Positions 60,757 through 64,000 of a stretch of DNA of 64,000 nucleotides are shown in pieces; position 1 is the stretch's first letter; each line of letters begins with the position of its first letter. Position numbers and translations under genes: made by a program. The stretch is from Helicoverpa zea (taxonomy: Eukaryota > Arthropoda > Insecta > Lepidoptera > Noctuidae). Where the stretch lies: the NCBI RefSeq assembly GCF_022581195.2, contig NC_061482.1, forward strand, positions 5,022,001 through 5,086,000, read 5' to 3'. Below the pieces are notes generated by a model. It had not been told where the DNA came from. It worked only from the letters and a program-made list of their open reading frames with translations, and ran no database searches.

Positions 60757-62634
60757 GAGATAAATTGGAATCATGAAAAATCTATTAATCTGAGTCTGCT
60801 AAGCGTGTTGGTTGCTTTAAGTTGGTGGAAATACCGTTATATATAATATAATAATAATGTTAACCGATTTCTATTTCAAACTTAGAAGGCAGTCAGAACT
60901 TTGAAGATTTTTCTCCAGTTCTTGTAGCGGGTGAATGTTATCCGGTAGTATTGAATGGTTTTCTTATATATTCTACCTATGAAACAAAAATAAAGTGTTT
61001 AACAATAATTTTCAAACAGCGTAGGTTTTAGTAATCTTGCAATATCATCATTAGCGATATTACCGAGAATAATTTACAAGAATGTTATAAAAAATATATA
61101 TATTATAAATATTACAAGAATAATTTCTACATTATAAAAATCTTCAACAATGTTGGTTTTACTGTCTGATTTTATTATTGTAAATTGTATGTTTTCACAC
61201 TATACAATTAGCTATCATTATAAATATTTTGCTAGAAAACCATATAATACGGGCTACATATTGTTTCTCTTACAACTGAACTATGATGTTGTTATTTTGA
61301 TATTATTATTTTTTTTGTCCATAACATGTAGTAGGTGTGCAGTATGAGTAGGTATGCAGTAAAAACCGGTCGCGTTAGTTTGTTGCTAATCACAGTTTTG
61401 ACAACAGCGATGACTTGGATAATACGAATCGTTTCACCAGTTTTAAGCCACTACAAGCTTAAAATAGCTACGTGCTCTCGAAAATATTTGTTAGCTTTAT
61501 AACACCCCAGATGATTGCATTAACTGAAGTCCCTTTGTGAATTTCCGTGGCACATAAGTACATACTTTAAAAGAAAGGATGCTTAAATCAGCAGGATATT
61601 TGTAAAAGCTAGTTTAGTTTCCTATCAATCTTAATTGGCAGACGAAATACCCTTATCTGCCCCGTTATCGTTGGTCTATTGGCTGCCGATGTGATTGACA
61701 CACACATTATGCATATGGTTTAGGTTTTAACGGGTCCGCCGGTAACTAGATTCGTGAATTTTAAGAAACTAACACAAAGCAGGAGTATGGAAGTTGATGG
61801 AGACATTGAAGTCTTCATCCCCGAACGTTGCCTAGTAGCAGTTGTTGCTATACTTCCATATAAGAGGCTGGTAGACTGTCTTGAGAACACTCGGACTCTG
61901 AAGGCTGTTCGTCGTCTTTAACATGTTTGTTGAACCTACTTCAATAACAGACACATACGATGAGGCATTTGTATGGATAAAAGCCTTATAACTGCAAACT
62001 CAAGATCTTTGAACATCCGTTATTCTCTTAGTCTTGTAGAGTAAGCTTACACTTGGACCTCCAAAGCATTGCATCTGATAGCTGCATGTCAATCATGCAG
62101 TCATTATTTAATCAGTCTGTATAAATAGATGCACGGATTAAATAATCACTTCATTGCCAGTACTTCCTAGATGACAGATAACTAGCTACTTCTGGTTTTC
62201 TATTGCCTATAATCACCGCGGTTTAATTTTATGGGATGTTGAATTGAAGTGTGATAAGATTTACTGAACATAAAAATTACCTATTTTTACTAACGTGAAG
62301 ATGATGATCTAGGATTTTAAACTACGCATTTACTTTTATTATAAATTCGCGGCAGAACGCATTTTATTGGCTTCTTGGGTACCTAATCATTAAAACTTAG
62401 TCACATCACACCTGAAAAGTTTCAACTTCTTTAAAACTCAACTTACATTTTCCACTTACAATGAGTAAATTTTATACTTATAATTGACTTGGAAATGAGA
62501 CCGCATATTTTAAGAAGTTTTTACCTGTAGAATATTTTTTATATATATTATTTTTTTATATAAAAATAAACGCATGTGTATTCAGAACTCAATTTATCTC
62601 AATCCTAACTATATCGTAGTTCCATTGTCCCCAG
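60757..62634. other. Probable intron or intergenic DNA
   Basis: AT-rich. A 45-codon plus frame from ATG at 61788 (MEVDGDIEVFIPERCLVAVV and onwards) lies in a sequence that may belong to a dispersed repeat, since 'GAACACTCGGACTCTGAAGG' has a repeat-like look. No other coding block is seen. Confidence 0.35.
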
Positions 62635-63008
62635 GGTTGACATCCGCAGTTTAAAGTGTGCATCTGCACTCCGCGCTGGCCTCAAAGCTGCAATGTACGA
62701 AAGCAGCTGCTCCTACGCAGGAGCCTTAGAATTAAAGAGAAGCGCATTAAAGGAGGAGCCATGGCCTGCCACAGAATGGCCGCCTTACCGTCTTCATCAG
62801 TCTACCTTCGAGCAGTTGAAACAGAGCGTGGAGAAGGCGAAAGCTGCCTTACAAGACAGGTCAGGACTCCTGGGCACGGCTACTGCCTTCGGTGACTTCT
62901 ATGGCGGGCAGCTGGGCCAGGATGCCACTGGCTCCACGCTCGGCTTTGGACGGACGGCGAGGACAGAAGAGTCGATGCTCGGGAATATGGATAAAAATAA
63001 AACTATTG
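62635..63008 (+). CDS. Internal exon of an unidentified gene
   Basis: The acceptor TTGTCCCCAG and the donor GTGAGT (63009) bound 374 nt that are open in one frame. The exon begins with the third base of a codon and ends after the first base of the next. The peptide starts VDIRSLKCASALRAGLKAAM and continues through CSYAGALELKRSALKEEPWP and FEQLKQSVEKAKAALQDRSG (likely a short helix or coiled coil), then a glycine-rich stretch (FGDFYGGQLGQDATGSTLGF) and MLGNMDKNKTI. The codon usage is GC-rich compared with its flanks, as in the BAG6 exons, which supports real coding sequence. I do not recognise a domain. Flanking exons probably lie beyond 64000 and upstream. The ATG at 62693 is unlikely to be the start, because the frame is open to the acceptor. 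Confidence 0.7.
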
Positions 63009-64000
63009 GTGAGTTCATTGTTTCTTATCTAACGTGTTTGAAGGTCTATTTTTGAATAGGGGTCGGTTAATCAAAATAGGATATGTATTCGGTCTTAAGT
63101 CTAACAAAGTATTGCAAACTTACGTCTAGACACATTTATCTAGTAAGAAGTTGAAGACGCTTTTGAAGATACATGCGTAATGTATATTATATCGATTTAC
63201 GGTTCGTCGCAATCGAATACCGTAGCTATTATGTGACATGATATACTGCACTACGTCAAAGTGATAAAATTCACTCTCAAAATATGAACTTTTATACCAG
63301 CCATTTTACATTCATATCAGAATTTAAGGTCTATTGTCATGTGCCTTAACCTCAGGGCGATAACGCGAACGGGAGACACGGCTGAATATCGATTGGGCGT
63401 CGTTTCAGCGCATTCTCGCCCTTATCGTAACAAAGCACAGTCTCATTTTGCGTGTCAACTAAACCCTTTTAGATTACTTTGATGTAGGTAGAGGCTTGGC
63501 GGGGAGGCATCTTCAGATAACAATCAAGGGAGAGGGGCGTACGGGATTCATCCCCATGGTTGCTATAGAGACGCCCCCGCCCCTTAACGCCCCGCGATGA
63601 TCGCGCTCGGGTAAATAGTGGCGAAAATAAATTTTTATTATCCCACCGTTCATTATTGTCGAAGTTAGCCGACGCTTTTTTTCGCTTAACGAGGATAGGA
63701 TGATAATTCTGCTGCATTTTTTTCTCGAATTAGCCAGCAGTAAGAAATGTTGAGTTCGAATATTATTTTGTTTCAGAAACTTATTTTATAAATAGTACTG
63801 TTTATTGCCAAGATAAACAAAAAATAAGTTACACTCTTATAACGATATTTTATATTATCTCGTGTCACTACTAAGCTTATGTAGCTACAGTTTATGTACA
63901 GTACCTAATAGGTAACCTTCCCACTACCTAAACCGAACTAAAATTCAATCTCTATTAAGCGAGCCATTGTTATAAGTAATTCGTATGTGCTATTATGTAG
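63009..64000. other. Probable intron to the window edge
   Basis: No further splice-flanked coding block is seen. 63345-63460 and 63525-63615 are GC-rich (GCCCCCGCCCCTTAACGCCC, CGCGATGATCGCGCTCGGG) and could be regulatory. No gene signal is attached to them. Confidence 0.35.

Overview
The window is a piece of a lepidopteran (moth or butterfly) nuclear genome. It has AT-rich, intron-rich, eukaryotic gene structure with GT-AG introns. It also carries many dispersed repeats I recognise as typical of Lepidoptera: RTE-type 3' ends with CTAGCTTTTGCCCGC, a GGGTTCCGTACC repeat, a SINE ending in GGCTCGGAGGATGA, and many short inverted-repeat transposons. There are no bacterial-type genes, CRISPR arrays or RNA genes that I can support.

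Two genes can be reconstructed completely from splice signals. (1) On the minus strand, 21484-23448, there is a four-exon gene for a 169-residue Pin1/dodo-like phosphorylation-dependent prolyl isomerase. It has a WW domain and a parvulin domain but is unusually divergent. (2) On the plus strand, 24980-44478, there is a 22-exon gene for the BAG6/Scythe (BAT3) chaperone, 1188 residues. It has an N-terminal ubiquitin-like domain, the BAG6 central (DUF3538-type) region, a proline/glutamine tract, a nuclear localisation signal and the C-terminal BAG-like domain. The exon lengths sum to an exact multiple of three with no internal stop. The two genes lie head to head, 1.5 kb apart. Both are protein-quality or conformational-control factors, but I infer no shared regulation beyond the layout.

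A third, unidentified gene is suggested at the right edge by a clear internal exon (62635-63008, plus strand). Possible 5' exons are a GC-rich candidate first exon near 54310-54658 and an ORF-bearing candidate exon at 60566-60753. How these join is not resolved.

The rest is transposon-rich intergenic or intronic DNA. 1-21 kb holds a 5'-truncated CR1-like non-LTR element (about 4.63-6.09 kb, minus strand), RTE-type 3' ends, a SINE-like retroposon with a perfect 15-bp target duplication, a PIF/Harbinger-like MITE with TTA duplications, a SINE with a perfect 10-bp duplication and an 18-bp tandem repeat carrying three CACGTG boxes. BAG6 introns contain a retroelement C-terminal ORF (27.7-28.4 kb) and at least four inverted-repeat elements, one of them ending 37 bp before an exon acceptor. 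44.5-47 kb is the probable long BAG6 3' UTR. 49-53.5 kb is a nest of MITEs, including two copies of one family, one of them inserted in another MITE, and a roughly 950-bp inverted-repeat element with a gene-like 3' end inside it. 57.0-58.2 kb is a 1.2-kb hAT-like non-autonomous transposon.
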